From positions 930,001-994,000 of the forward strand of contig NZ_JAGTWO010000004.1 in the NCBI RefSeq assembly GCF_018842675.1: a stretch of DNA of 64,000 nt, given 5' to 3'. This DNA is from Candidatus Pantoea bituminis. Lineage in GTDB: Bacteria > Pseudomonadota > Gammaproteobacteria > Enterobacterales > Enterobacteriaceae. A program made the translations under genes and the position numbers. The notes under the pieces are model-generated. The model did no database searches. It had not been told where the DNA came from and saw nothing but the letters and a program-made list of their open reading frames with translations. Positions 31,716-40,372 of the stretch are shown one piece after another; the stretch's first letter is position 1, and each line of letters opens with the position of its first letter.

Positions 31716-32579
31716 CTAAGCCGGGCGACGATCGTACTCATCAAAGTAGTTGACGATGCCATTGGCGATGGCACTGGCAATTTTTTGCCGAAACGCGCTG
31801 GTGCCGAGTAACTGCTCTTCGCGTGGATTAGTAATAAAAGACGTTTCGACCAGCACCGAGGGAATAGAAGGCGATTTCAGCACCGCAAAAGCCGCCTGCT
31901 CGGTATGCTGACTGTGCAGATGATGCACAGGGCGAATCTGATCGAGTACGTGTTTACCCAGCGTCAGGCTATTTTTTATGGTGTCGGTTTGCACCAAATC
32001 GAACAGAATTTGCTGCAAATAGTGATCCTGCTGCTGCACTTGCGCGCCGCCAATTTTATCAGCGTCGTTTTCTCTTTTTGACAGATAGCGCGCCATGGTG
32101 CTGCTGGCCCCGCGATTCGAGAGCGCGAAAACCGACGCGCCGTTGGCATCTGGGCTGGTAAAGCCATCGGCATGAATCGACATAAACAGATTGGCACCGT
32201 GTTGATGGGCAATTTCCACGCGCTGATAAAGCGGAATAAAGTGATCGCTGTCGCGCGTCAGACGTACTTCGATGCGCGGATGATCCTGCAACTGGCGGCG
32301 CACATTGTTAGCAATTTCGAGCACGATATGTTTTTCTTCAGATCCTTCACCGCCGACCGCCCCGGAATCGATGCCGCCGTGGCCCGGATCGATCATCACG
32401 ATACGCTTGCCGTTTTTAGCGGATGGAGCCGGCTGCGAGTGACGCGATGAGGCGCGCAGCGTCGTCTCTTGTTCTTTCGCCATTACGCCGCGCGGCGACA
32501 AAATGGCCAACGCGATGCCGGAAAGCAACAGTTGGCGGCGGTTGGTCAAATGCTTGAGCAATTTCATGTGCAAATCCAT
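31716..32579 (-). CDS. amiA: AmiA, N-acetylmuramoyl-L-alanine amidase
   Basis: 287 residues. A Tat-type signal (TNRRQLLLSGIALAILS, residues about 12-28) precedes an Amidase_3 domain: zinc ligands in IDPGHGGIDSGA (His), GEGSEEKHIV (Glu) and MSIHADGF (His), plus catalytic Glu in VLVETSFITNP. A short variable segment holds an inhibitory helix region typical of AmiA/AmiB-class enzymes. It splits septal peptidoglycan during cell separation and is activated by EnvC in E. coli. A second in-frame ATG at 32567 is an equally possible start; neither has a strong ribosome site. Confidence 0.93.
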   Translation of the reverse strand: MDLHMKLLKHLTNRRQLLLSGIALAILSPRGVMAKEQETTLRASSRHSQPAPSAKNGKRIVMIDPGHGGIDSGAVGGEGSEEKHIVLEIANNVRRQLQDHPRIEVRLTRDSDHFIPLYQRVEIAHQHGANLFMSIHADGFTSPDANGASVFALSNRGASSTMARYLSKRENDADKIGGAQVQQQDHYLQQILFDLVQTDTIKNSLTLGKHVLDQIRPVHHLHSQHTEQAAFAVLKSPSIPSVLVETSFITNPREEQLLGTSAFRQKIASAIANGIVNYFDEYDRRPA

Positions 32580-32790
32580 TAGCGTAGCGAGAACAGCGAA
32601 AATAGTGCCCAGTGTTATATCGTAACGTTATGCCACTCGCGAGCACGGAACTATTTCAGGGCTTTACTTTGTATTTCAGCTCGCGAACAGAAAAAACCGT
32701 TGTTTTTCTCCGCGCTCGGCTTTTCCAGGGTTGCGCAGCGCAAAGAATGCGTGATAATCAGCAAATTGTGCTTAATTGCAGGTAAAGACG

Positions 32791-33215
32791 ATGGAAATCC
32801 GCGCCTTCCGCCAGGAAGATTTTGAAGAAGTGATCACGCTCTGGGAACGTTGCGATTTGTTACGTCCGTGGAACGATCCTGAAATGGACATCGAACGTAA
32901 GATGAATCACGACCCCGAACTTTTCCTTGTGGCCGAAGTGGGTGGGGAAGTGGTTGGCACGCTGATGGGCGGTTACGATGGTCATCGTGGTGCTGCTTAT
33001 TACCTGGCCGTGCATCCCGATTATCAGGGACGTGGCTTTGCCAATGCGTTGATGAATCGCCTGGAAAAAAACTGATTGCGCGCGGCTGTCCGAAAATCCA
33101 TCTGATGGTGCGCGAAGAGAATGATCAGGTGGTGGCGTTTTACGAGAAGCTGGATTACGAACCGGTTGACGTGATGCTGCTGGGCAAACGATTGATAGAA
33201 GATCGTGAGTATTAA
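32791..33215 (+). pseudogene. ypeA: YpeA, GNAT acetyltransferase, frameshifted
   Basis: Starts [20 protein letters not shown] (RBS AGGT) and follows E. coli YpeA almost residue by residue. The frame stops early at NRLEKN because a run of A at 33065-33071 has seven bases; eight would give [19 protein letters not shown] and a 141-residue protein, exactly the E. coli length. The acetyl-CoA motif is [18 protein letters not shown]. Its acceptor is unknown. Divergent from amiA, and overlapping the start of yfeZ. Confidence 0.85.
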
Positions 33216-33668
33216 TGTGCTGAAATATCTGCCGGATGAATATGACGGCAAAGGGCAGCTGCGGCTGCCGTTTCTTTTTGGCCGATTATGCTGTTGCTGG
33301 CGCGAACCTGGCTGCTGCTGGTGATGGCGGGCGCTTCACGACAACAAGGTAACGATCTCCTGGCGCTATTTTATCCCGATCGACAGGCTTTTTGGATCGG
33401 GTTGGCGTTAGGCACACCAGCGCTGCTCGGTATGCTACTGACCGGTTATCGCACCCGCTGGCCGCGCCTGTGGCAATACTGGCGCAACGTGCTGCTGTTA
33501 TCACTGTGGGTTAATTTGCTGTGGCAAGGTGTTCAGTTCACACAGGGCGATCTACTGAGTTCTCCGCTGCCGCTGCTGTTAACGCTGTTTGATCTGCTGG
33601 CGCTGCTCTGGCTCCAGTTCAATACCCGGCTGCGCGACTGCTTTTCACCTGAACATCATCTCGAATAA
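33205..33668 (+). pseudogene. yfeZ: YfeZ, DUF2919 inner-membrane protein, frameshifted
   Basis: A GTG at 33205 (inside the end of ypeA) or at 33217 opens VLKYLPDEYDGKGQLRLPFLF. The frame is then lost at a run of five T (33275-33279). With six T it continues WPIMLLLARTWLLLVMAG to the stop at 33668, about 150-154 residues (E. coli YfeZ 151). Three or four hydrophobic segments and the FYPDRQAFWIGL stretch fit DUF2919. Function unknown. It lies between ypeA and yfeY as in E. coli. Confidence 0.75.
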
Positions 33669-33748
33669 ACTTTTTGCCGCTTTACGACTCCAATCAGTTC
33701 CGCCACTGAGCATTTCATTTACTGAGTATTTCATTAACAGGAGTTTGC

Positions 33749-34366
33749 ATGAAAGCTGTTCGTTCCACGCTACTGATTGTCGCCGTTATGCTGAGCGGCT
33801 GCGCCAGTTCCGGCTCCGGCGCTAACAGCAGCCAGCAGGTAAGTTGGTGGAATCCGCTGAGTTATCATTGGTCATCGGCGTTGCCGTGGAACTGGTTTGG
33901 CGCATCGCTAACCGCTACCGAACAAGGCGTCGGCAGCCTTAATGCCGCGACACCCATGACCGAAAGCGCCATTAAAGAGGGGCTGAACGGCAATTACGAC
34001 TTGCGTCAGGGCATGCGCGGTCAGAATGGTGAGGTTGTCTCCTTTTGGCAGGCGCTGGATGAAGGCCAGGTTAAGCTGGTGATTTACGGCCAGAGTCGTG
34101 TTGAGCGCGTTGAAGTCATGGACGCCAATATCGTCAGCAGCGATGGCAGCAAAATCGGTGATGCTTTCAGCGATAAATACAGCAAAGCCTTCAACAACTG
34201 TGCGCTGGCTTCCGGTCTGGATAGTCGGGATGTTGAGTGTCGCGCACCGGCCAGCCAGCATTTACGCTATGTTTATAGCGGTGAAGGGCACGGTCCAGAA
34301 GGCTTGATGCCGTCAGACGACACGCTGAAAAACTGGAAGCTGAGCAAAATCATTTGGCAGCGCTGA
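33749..34366 (+). CDS. yfeY: YfeY, predicted outer-membrane lipoprotein (DUF1131)
   Basis: 205 residues with a lipoprotein signal: MKAVRSTLLIVAVMLSGC, lipobox LSGC with Cys18 as the lipidation site, followed by a Ser/Gly-rich linker. The DUF1131 domain contains SWWNPLSYHWSSALPWNWFG and YVYSGEGHGPEGLMPSD. E. coli YfeY is a member of the sigma-E envelope stress regulon; its activity is unknown. RBS CAGGAG precedes the ATG. It is the last gene of the ypeA-yfeZ-yfeY group. Confidence 0.85.
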   Translation: MKAVRSTLLIVAVMLSGCASSGSGANSSQQVSWWNPLSYHWSSALPWNWFGASLTATEQGVGSLNAATPMTESAIKEGLNGNYDLRQGMRGQNGEVVSFWQALDEGQVKLVIYGQSRVERVEVMDANIVSSDGSKIGDAFSDKYSKAFNNCALASGLDSRDVECRAPASQHLRYVYSGEGHGPEGLMPSDDTLKNWKLSKIIWQR

Positions 34367-34392
34367 TGCTTTAATCAACTAAAACTGTTCAA

Positions 34393-34425
34393 CAGTGATT
34401 CAGTGCAGAAAGGGCTGAATCACTG
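34393..34425 (+). terminator. Perfect inverted repeat after yfeY
   Basis: CAGTGATTCAG and CTGAATCACTG (11/11) with an 11-base loop, 27 bases past the yfeY stop. There is no T-tract, so its role as a terminator is only likely. The following 220 bases before cysP carry AT-rich promoter-like DNA where CysB would be expected to bind. Confidence 0.5.
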
Positions 34426-34648
34426 AACTAACATCGCCGCTGTCTGCAATATCGCCGCATTAAAAGCGCAAAGCCTCACTCCCCGCCAGGCATTACTGAA
34501 TCCCACATAAACTTTGCCAGTGTCTTATGCTTTTTTCGACTTTGAAATCATCAAACGATATATAAAACCGTTACAGGTTTTCACTGAGTTATAAATAAAC
34601 TGGTGCCTCAGCGGGCGAGATCCGCATCAAACTTTTTCAGGGTGCCAA

Positions 34649-35663
34649 ATGACTCTTAAAGCGATGAAAAAATCGTTAGCGGTATCGCGTTGTCACTGAG
34701 CCTGGCAGGCGCAGCTAACGCAACTGAATTGCTTAACAGCTCTTACGATGTTTCACGTGAGCTGTTTGTTGCCCTGAATGCGCCGTTTGCCACACAGTGG
34801 GATGCCACTCACCCCAACGATAAGTTGTCGATCAAGATGTCACATGCGGGTTCATCCAAACAGGCGTTGGCTATTCTGCAAGGTCTGCGCGCTGATGTCG
34901 TGACTTACAATCAGGTCACTGACGTGCAGGTGTTACATGACAAGGGCAATCTGATCCCAGCCGACTGGAAAACCCGTCTGCCAAATAACAGTTCTCCGTT
35001 TTATTCCACCATGGCGTTTCTGGTCCGTAAGGAAATCCAAAGCAAATCCATGACTGGTCCGATTTAACCCGTAAAGACGTAAAGCTGATCTTTCCTAATC
35101 CTAAAACCTCAGGCAACGGGCGTTACACCTATTTGGCCGCGTGGGGCGTAGCGAATAAAGTGGACGGCGGTGATAAAGCCAAAACTGAAGCATTTATGAC
35201 CCAGTTTTTGAAGAATGTAGAAGTGTTCGATACCGGCGGACGCGGGGCGACAACCACCTTTGCTGAGCGAGGCTTGGGTGATGTATTGATCAGTTTCGAA
35301 TCTGAAGTGAACAACATTCGCAATCAATATGGCAAAGATGACTACGAAGTCGTGGTGCCAAAAACCAATATTCTGGCGGAGTTTCCGGTGGCGTGGGTCG
35401 ATAAAAATGTCGAGCACAACAACACCGCAGAGGCCGCTAAAGCTTATCTGAACTTCCTGTACACGCCGGAAGCGCAAAAAATCATCACGCATTATTACTA
35501 TCGCGTGAGCAATCCACAGCTGATGGCTGAACAGAAAGACCGCTTTCCGCAAACCGATCTGTTCCGGGTTGAGGATGCGTTCGGCAGTTGGGATAACGTA
35601 ATGAAAACCCACTTCGTCAGCGGTGGCGAACTGGACAAACTGTTAGCGGCGGGGCGTGGATAA
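34649..35663 (+). pseudogene. cysP: CysP, thiosulfate-binding periplasmic protein, frameshifted twice
   Basis: The ATG at 34649 (RBS AGGG) starts MTLKAMKK, then the frame breaks at a run of six A (34667-34672); seven would give [20 protein letters not shown], a proper Sec signal. A second break at 35031-35032 (GG for GGG) turns [13 protein letters not shown] into a stop. With both bases restored the product is 338 residues, the same as E. coli CysP. The mature part has [30 protein letters not shown] and [18 protein letters not shown]. It binds thiosulfate (and sulfate with Sbp) for CysTWA. Confidence 0.88.
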
Positions 35664-36496
35664 TGTTTGCAGCTAGCCAAAAACGGGTTCTGCCCGGCTT
35701 CGGACTCAGCCTCGGCACCAGCCTGCTGTTCACCTGTTTAATTCTACTGCTGCCGATCAGTGCAGTGATCATGCAACTATCGCACATGACGCTGCAGCAA
35801 TATTGGGATGTGATTACTAATCCGCAGCTGATCGCGGCGTATAAAGTCACGTTAATTGCAGCCGGTGTGGCATCACTGTTTAACGCCGTGTTTGGCATGT
35901 TGATGGCGTGGATTTTAACGCGCTACCGTTTTCCAGGACGCACCATTCTTGATGGCTTGATGGATTTACCCTTTGCGCTGCCAACAGCGGTGGCGGGTTT
36001 AACCCTGGCTGGTCTCTTCTCGGTCAACGGCTGGTACGGTCAATGGTTTGCTCAGTTTGATATCAAAATTTCTTACACCTGGATTGGTATTGCCATCGCC
36101 ATGGCGTTTACCAGCATCCCGTTCGTCGTTCGTACAGTACAACCGGTGCTGGAAGAGTTAGGCCCGGAATATGAAGAAGCGGCAGAAACTTTAGGCGCAA
36201 CACCGTGGCAGAGCTTTCGCCGCGTCGTGCTACCCGAAGTGGCGCCCGCATTGCTGGCCGGCACCGCGCTGTCGTTTACCCGTAGCCTCGGCGAGTTTGG
36301 CGCCGTGATTTTCATCGCCGGTAACATCGCGTGGAAAACCGAAGTGACCTCGCTGATGATTTTTGTGCGTTTACAGGAGTTTGATTATCCTGCGGCCAGC
36401 GCTATCGCCTCGGTGATTCTTGCTGCGTCGCTGCTGCTGCTGTTTGGTATTAATACCTTGCAGAGCCGCTTTGGTCGCCGTCTGGGAGGTCAGTAA
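35663..36496 (+). CDS. cysT: CysT (CysU), sulfate/thiosulfate ABC permease
   Basis: 277 residues with six predicted membrane helices. The inner-membrane permease signature EEAAETLGATPWQSFRRV (the loop that contacts CysA) and GEFGAVIFIAGN are present. It forms the translocation channel with CysW. Its ATG shares one base with the cysP stop (TAATG), and its stop overlaps the cysW start in the same way, so translation is coupled. Intact. Confidence 0.95.
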   Translation: MFAASQKRVLPGFGLSLGTSLLFTCLILLLPISAVIMQLSHMTLQQYWDVITNPQLIAAYKVTLIAAGVASLFNAVFGMLMAWILTRYRFPGRTILDGLMDLPFALPTAVAGLTLAGLFSVNGWYGQWFAQFDIKISYTWIGIAIAMAFTSIPFVVRTVQPVLEELGPEYEEAAETLGATPWQSFRRVVLPEVAPALLAGTALSFTRSLGEFGAVIFIAGNIAWKTEVTSLMIFVRLQEFDYPAASAIASVILAASLLLLFGINTLQSRFGRRLGGQ

Positions 36497-37371
36497 TGGC
36501 AGAGATTACGCAAATCAATCGAGCCGACCGTCAGCCGGTGAATTGGGGCAAATGGTTTTTGATTGGCACAGGTGCGCTGATCTCCATTTTGCTGTTAGTG
36601 GTGCCGATGGCTTCAATCTTCTACGAAGCGCTCCATAAAGGATTGGGCCTGACTTTCAGCAACTTGATGGATGGCGACATGCTGCATGCCATCTGGTTAA
36701 CGGTGCTGGTAGCGCTGATTACCGTGCCGGTTAATTTGGTCTTCGGCACGCTGCTGGCCTGGCTGGTAACGCGTTTTACCTTTCCGGGTCGCCAGCTGTT
36801 ACTGACGATGTTCGATATTCCGTTTGCAGTTTCGCCGGTGGTGGCGGGGCTGATGTATTTGCTGTTCTGGGGCGTTAACGGCCCGGCGGGCGGCTGGCTG
36901 GATGCGCATAATATCCAGGTCATGTTCTCCTGGCCTGGCATGGTGCTGGCGACAATCTTTGTCACCTGTCCGTTTGTGGTGCGTGAACTGGTGCCGGTGA
37001 TGCTGAGCCAGGGCAGCCACGAAGATGAAGCGGCGGTGTTACTGGGCGCGTCCGGTTGGCAGATGTTTCGCCGCGTAACGCTGCCCAATATTCGCTGGGC
37101 AATGCTGTACGGCGTGGTGCTGACCAACGCACGCGCAATTGGAGAATTTGGTGCGGTCTCGGTGGTTTCGGGATCGATTCGTGGCGAAACCTATACTTTG
37201 CCGCTTCAGGTTGAATTACTGCATCAGGATTACAACACGGTAGGCGCATTTACGGCTGCTGCGCTGTTGACCCTGATGGCGATAGTGACGCTGTTTCTGA
37301 AAAGCATTGTGCAATGGCGCTTAGAGCATCAGCACAACCGCTCGCAACAGGAGGAAAATCATGAGCATTGA
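36496..37371 (+). CDS. cysW: CysW, sulfate/thiosulfate ABC permease
   Basis: 291 residues, six predicted helices after a cytoplasmic N-terminus. The EAA loop is [22 protein letters not shown], preceded by [11 protein letters not shown], and followed by [11 protein letters not shown]. It pairs with CysT. It begins at the overlapping TAATG of cysT and its last 11 bases overlap cysA. Intact. Confidence 0.95.
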   Translation: MAEITQINRADRQPVNWGKWFLIGTGALISILLLVVPMASIFYEALHKGLGLTFSNLMDGDMLHAIWLTVLVALITVPVNLVFGTLLAWLVTRFTFPGRQLLLTMFDIPFAVSPVVAGLMYLLFWGVNGPAGGWLDAHNIQVMFSWPGMVLATIFVTCPFVVRELVPVMLSQGSHEDEAAVLLGASGWQMFRRVTLPNIRWAMLYGVVLTNARAIGEFGAVSVVSGSIRGETYTLPLQVELLHQDYNTVGAFTAAALLTLMAIVTLFLKSIVQWRLEHQHNRSQQEENHEH

Positions 37372-38449
37372 GATTAAACAGATCAATAAATCATTCGGTC
37401 GCACATCGGTGCTGAACGATATCTCTTTGGATATTCTTTCTGGCGAGATGATGGCGCTGCTGGGGCCGTCCGGTTCAGGCAAAACGACGCTGCTGCGTAT
37501 TATTGCCGGGTTAGAACATCAAAACAGCGGACAAATTCGGTTCCATAACAAAGATGTGAGCACGCTGCATGCGCGCGATCGTCAAGTGGGATTCGTGTTC
37601 CAACACTATGCGCTGTTCCGCCACATGACGGTGTTCGACAATATCGCTTTTGGCCTGACGGTGCTGCCGCGCCGCGAGCGTCCTTCTGCAGCAGAGATTA
37701 AACAGCGTGTGACGCGTTTGCTGGAGATGGTGCAACTGGCTCATCTGGCAAACCGTTTTCCGGCTCAGCTGTCGGGTGGTCAGAAGCAGCGAGTGGCGTT
37801 GGCGCGTGCGCTGGCAGTTGAACCACAAATCCTGCTGCTCGACGAACCTTTCGGCGCGCTGGATGCGCAGGTGCGCAAAGAGTTGCGTCGCTGGCTGCGT
37901 CAGTTGCATGAAGAATTGAAATTTACCAGCGTGTTCGTGACTCACGATCAGGAAGAGGCGATGGAAGTGGCCGATCGTGTCGTGGTGATGAGCCAAGGCA
38001 ACATCGAACAGGTGGGTACGCCAGACGACGTATGGCGCGATCCATCGACCCGTTTTGTGCTGGAATTCCTGGGCGAAGTGAACCGCTTTGATGGCGAAAT
38101 CCACGGCTCGCAGTTCCATGTGGGTGCGCATCACTGGCCGCTGGGCTACACGCCAGCGCATCAAGGCAAGGTCGATCTGTTCCTGCGTCCATGGGAAATT
38201 GACGTTTCTCGTCAGAGCAGCCTTGAAACGCCGCTACCGGTACAAATTTTAGAAGTCAGCCCACGCGGCCATTTCTGGCAGCTGGTGGTGCAGCCGAGCG
38301 GCTGGCAGAGTGAGCCTTTCGCGCTGGTGTTTGAAGGTGACCAAACGGCGCCAATCCGTGGCGAACGCCTGTTTGTCGGATTACAACAGGCGCGTCTCTA
38401 TCAAGACAAAACGCCGCTGCGCGCTGTTGCCTTTGCTCAGAGCGCCTGA
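37361..38449 (+). CDS. cysA: CysA, sulfate/thiosulfate ABC transporter ATPase
   Basis: 362 residues. ATPase core: Walker [10 protein letters not shown] (about 35-43), Q-loop [12 protein letters not shown], signature [15 protein letters not shown], Walker [14 protein letters not shown]-loop [10 protein letters not shown]. The C-terminal TOBE-like regulatory domain (about 240-355) holds [11 protein letters not shown]. It drives CysTW; expression of the operon in E. coli needs CysB. Start has RBS AGGAGG. A terminator follows, so cysM may depend on read-through or its own promoter. Confidence 0.95.
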   Translation: MSIEIKQINKSFGRTSVLNDISLDILSGEMMALLGPSGSGKTTLLRIIAGLEHQNSGQIRFHNKDVSTLHARDRQVGFVFQHYALFRHMTVFDNIAFGLTVLPRRERPSAAEIKQRVTRLLEMVQLAHLANRFPAQLSGGQKQRVALARALAVEPQILLLDEPFGALDAQVRKELRRWLRQLHEELKFTSVFVTHDQEEAMEVADRVVVMSQGNIEQVGTPDDVWRDPSTRFVLEFLGEVNRFDGEIHGSQFHVGAHHWPLGYTPAHQGKVDLFLRPWEIDVSRQSSLETPLPVQILEVSPRGHFWQLVVQPSGWQSEPFALVFEGDQTAPIRGERLFVGLQQARLYQDKTPLRAVAFAQSA

Positions 38450-38467
38450 TATTTTCTTTTCAACATA

Positions 38468-38494
38468 GGGCGGGAGCGAATCCCGCCCTTTTTT
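38468..38494 (+). terminator. Terminator after cysA
   Basis: GGGCGGGA and TCCCGCCC with a GCGAA loop and a run of six T. Confidence 0.9.
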
Positions 38495-38516
38495 ACTTTT
38501 CTTCTTTAAAACCTAA

Positions 38517-38600
38517 ACCATTCAAGTCGCAGGAAGGCGGCAAGCGAGTTAGCTGACGGAAGCCACTGGCTGGAATCAGCATGGGCAAAAAACGCGTTTG
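38517..38600. repeat. REP-like intergenic element between cysA and cysM
   Basis: The sequence AAGTCGCAGGAAGGCGGCAA followed by GCGAG and a GACGGAAGCCACTGGCTGG stretch resembles, from memory, a dispersed palindromic repeat found in intergenic regions of Pantoea, Erwinia and Serratia. Only one copy is in this window, so its repetitive nature cannot be shown here. Confidence 0.45.
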
Positions 38601-38639
38601 TGACTTGGATATAAAAGGTTTTTTTCCGGGAAATGCACC

Positions 38640-39521
38640 GTGACAACTCTCGAAAATACCATCGGCAACACGCCGTTGATTAAATTGCAGCGCCTCACAC
38701 CCGCCAACGGCAGCGAAGTTTGGCTTAAACTGGAAGGCAATAATCCCGCTGGCTCGGTGAAAGACCGCGCCGCTTGGTCGATGATTAATCAGGCCGAATT
38801 GCGTGGGGATATTAAACCAGGCGATCGCTTGATAGAAGCCACCAGCGGTAATACCGGTATCGCTTTAGCGATGATTGCCGCCATGAAAGGTTATGCGCTG
38901 CGTCTGCTGATGCCCGAAAACATGAGTCAGGAACGGCAAGATGCGATGCGTGCTTACGGTGCGGAGTTAATATTAGTTAGCCGCGAGCAGGGCATGGAGG
39001 GGGCGCGTGATTTAGCGCAGGAAATGGCTGCACGCGGCGAGGGTAGGGTGCTCGATCAGTTCAACAATCCTGATAATCCGCTGGGTCATTACCAAACTAC
39101 CGGCCCGGAGTTGTGGCAACAATCACACCAACGCATGACCCATTTTGTTTCCAGCATGGGCACCACGGGTACTATTACCGGTGTGGGACGTTACCTCAAA
39201 GAACATAAAACCGGTGTGCAAGTGATTGGTCTGCAGCCAAGCGAGGGCAGCAGTATTCCCGGTATCCGCCGTTGGCCTTTAGCGTATCTGCCTGGTATTT
39301 ATCGTCCCGATTTAGTGGATGATGTGATGGACATGTCGCAGCAGGAAGCCGAAGAAACCATGCGTGCGCTGGCAAGAAAAGAAGGCATTTTCTGTGGCGT
39401 AAGCTCAGGTGGCGCAGTAGCCGGCGCCTTACGCATTGCCGCTGCGCATCCTGGCAGCGTCGTGGTCGCGATTATTTGCGATCGTGGCGATCGTTACCTT
39501 TCAACCGGCATTTATCGCTAA
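38640..39521 (+). CDS. cysM: CysM, O-acetylserine sulfhydrylase B
   Basis: 293 residues (E. coli 303, so the tail is slightly shorter). Starts with GTG, as in E. coli: TTLENTIGNTPLIKLQR. The pyridoxal phosphate Lys is in NPAGSVKDRAA (about residue 42) and the phosphate-binding loop is [13 protein letters not shown]. The ending ICDRGDRYLSTGIYR is typical. It makes cysteine from O-acetylserine and sulfide, and S-sulfocysteine from thiosulfate, which fits its place after the thiosulfate uptake genes. RBS GGGA. Confidence 0.94.
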   Translation: MTTLENTIGNTPLIKLQRLTPANGSEVWLKLEGNNPAGSVKDRAAWSMINQAELRGDIKPGDRLIEATSGNTGIALAMIAAMKGYALRLLMPENMSQERQDAMRAYGAELILVSREQGMEGARDLAQEMAARGEGRVLDQFNNPDNPLGHYQTTGPELWQQSHQRMTHFVSSMGTTGTITGVGRYLKEHKTGVQVIGLQPSEGSSIPGIRRWPLAYLPGIYRPDLVDDVMDMSQQEAEETMRALARKEGIFCGVSSGGAVAGALRIAAAHPGSVVVAIICDRGDRYLSTGIYR

Positions 39522-39535
39522 TTTCCCGCTTTCTA

Positions 39536-39577
39536 AAAAGGCTTGTTGGCTCAATTAGGGCCAACAAGCCTTTTTTG
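39536..39577 (+). terminator. cysM terminator
   Basis: AAAAGGCTTGTTGGC and GCCAACAAGCCTTTTTT form a long stem ending in a T run. Confidence 0.9.
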
Positions 39578-39614
39578 TCTATAGTCAGCTTGAGAATCTT
39601 CTGGCGCTAAATCC

Positions 39615-39630
39615 GTAAGGATCGCGTAAA
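39615..39630 (+). promoter_or_regulatory. CpxR-box-like repeat upstream of the two-component genes
   Basis: GTAAG (39615) and GTAAA (39626) are direct repeats with 11-base periodicity; the CpxR consensus is GTAAA-N5-GTAAA with period 10. Given that the downstream regulator is Cpx-like, this could be an autoregulatory site. The spacing is off by one, so the call is weak. Confidence 0.3.
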
Positions 39631-39691
39631 ACCAGCTGCGTCCGAAGCTAGTTCAGGACAGAATAGCCGCAATTTTGTACGAGAGATAAAA

Positions 39692-40372
39692 ATGAAAATT
39701 CTGCTTGTTGATGACGATTTAGAACTGGGCACCATGTTGAGCCAATATCTGATTACGGAAGGCTTTGATGCACATCTGGTTTTAACCGGAAGTGCGGGTG
39801 TTGAAGGCGCGCTTTCTGGGCAATATACCGCCATTATTCTCGATATCATGCTGCCAGACATGAGCGGCATAGATGTGTTACGCCAGATCCGCCAGAACAG
39901 CCGCATGCCAGTGATCATGCTAACCGCCAAGGGCGATAATATTGATCGCGTTATTGGCCTGGAAATGGGCGCTGACGATTATGTACCCAAGCCATGCTAT
40001 CCGCGCGAGCTGGTTGCGCGACTGCGCGCCGTGCTGCGTCGCTTTGAAGAGCAGGCACCCTTGCCGGATAAAAAGGAGCTGCTGCGCTGGGGCGAGTTGA
40101 CGCTGAATCCGGCTACGCGTATGACCGAATGGCAGGGCAATGCCTTCGATCTCACGGCCTCAGAATTTAATCTGCTCGATCTGCTGTTGCGTGCGCCCGA
40201 TCGTGTGGTGTCAAAAGATGAGTTATCAGAGAAGGGATTAGGGCGTCCGCGTGAAGCTTATGATCGCAGCGTTGATGTGCATATCAGCAATATCCGTCAG
40301 AAGCTCAGCGCGTTAACCGCAGATAGCGTCAATATTGAAACCGTTCGCAGCATTGGTTATCGCATTCGATGA
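39692..40372 (+). CDS. OmpR-family response regulator, CpxR-like
   Basis: 226 residues. The receiver domain has acidic residues D7-D9, phospho-acceptor D51 in IILDIMLPD, T78 and K100 in DYVPKPC. A winged-helix DNA-binding domain follows (about 128-226: LTASEFNLLDLLL, DVHISNIRQKL, VRSIGYRIR). It resembles CpxR in the receiver and in GLEMGADDYVPKP, but the true cpxR is normally next to cpxP and sodA, so this is a paralogue whose signal and targets are unknown. It overlaps the kinase start by 4 bases. In E. coli this locus holds pdxK and yfeK instead. Confidence 0.85.
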   Translation: MKILLVDDDLELGTMLSQYLITEGFDAHLVLTGSAGVEGALSGQYTAIILDIMLPDMSGIDVLRQIRQNSRMPVIMLTAKGDNIDRVIGLEMGADDYVPKPCYPRELVARLRAVLRRFEEQAPLPDKKELLRWGELTLNPATRMTEWQGNAFDLTASEFNLLDLLLRAPDRVVSKDELSEKGLGRPREAYDRSVDVHISNIRQKLSALTADSVNIETVRSIGYRIR

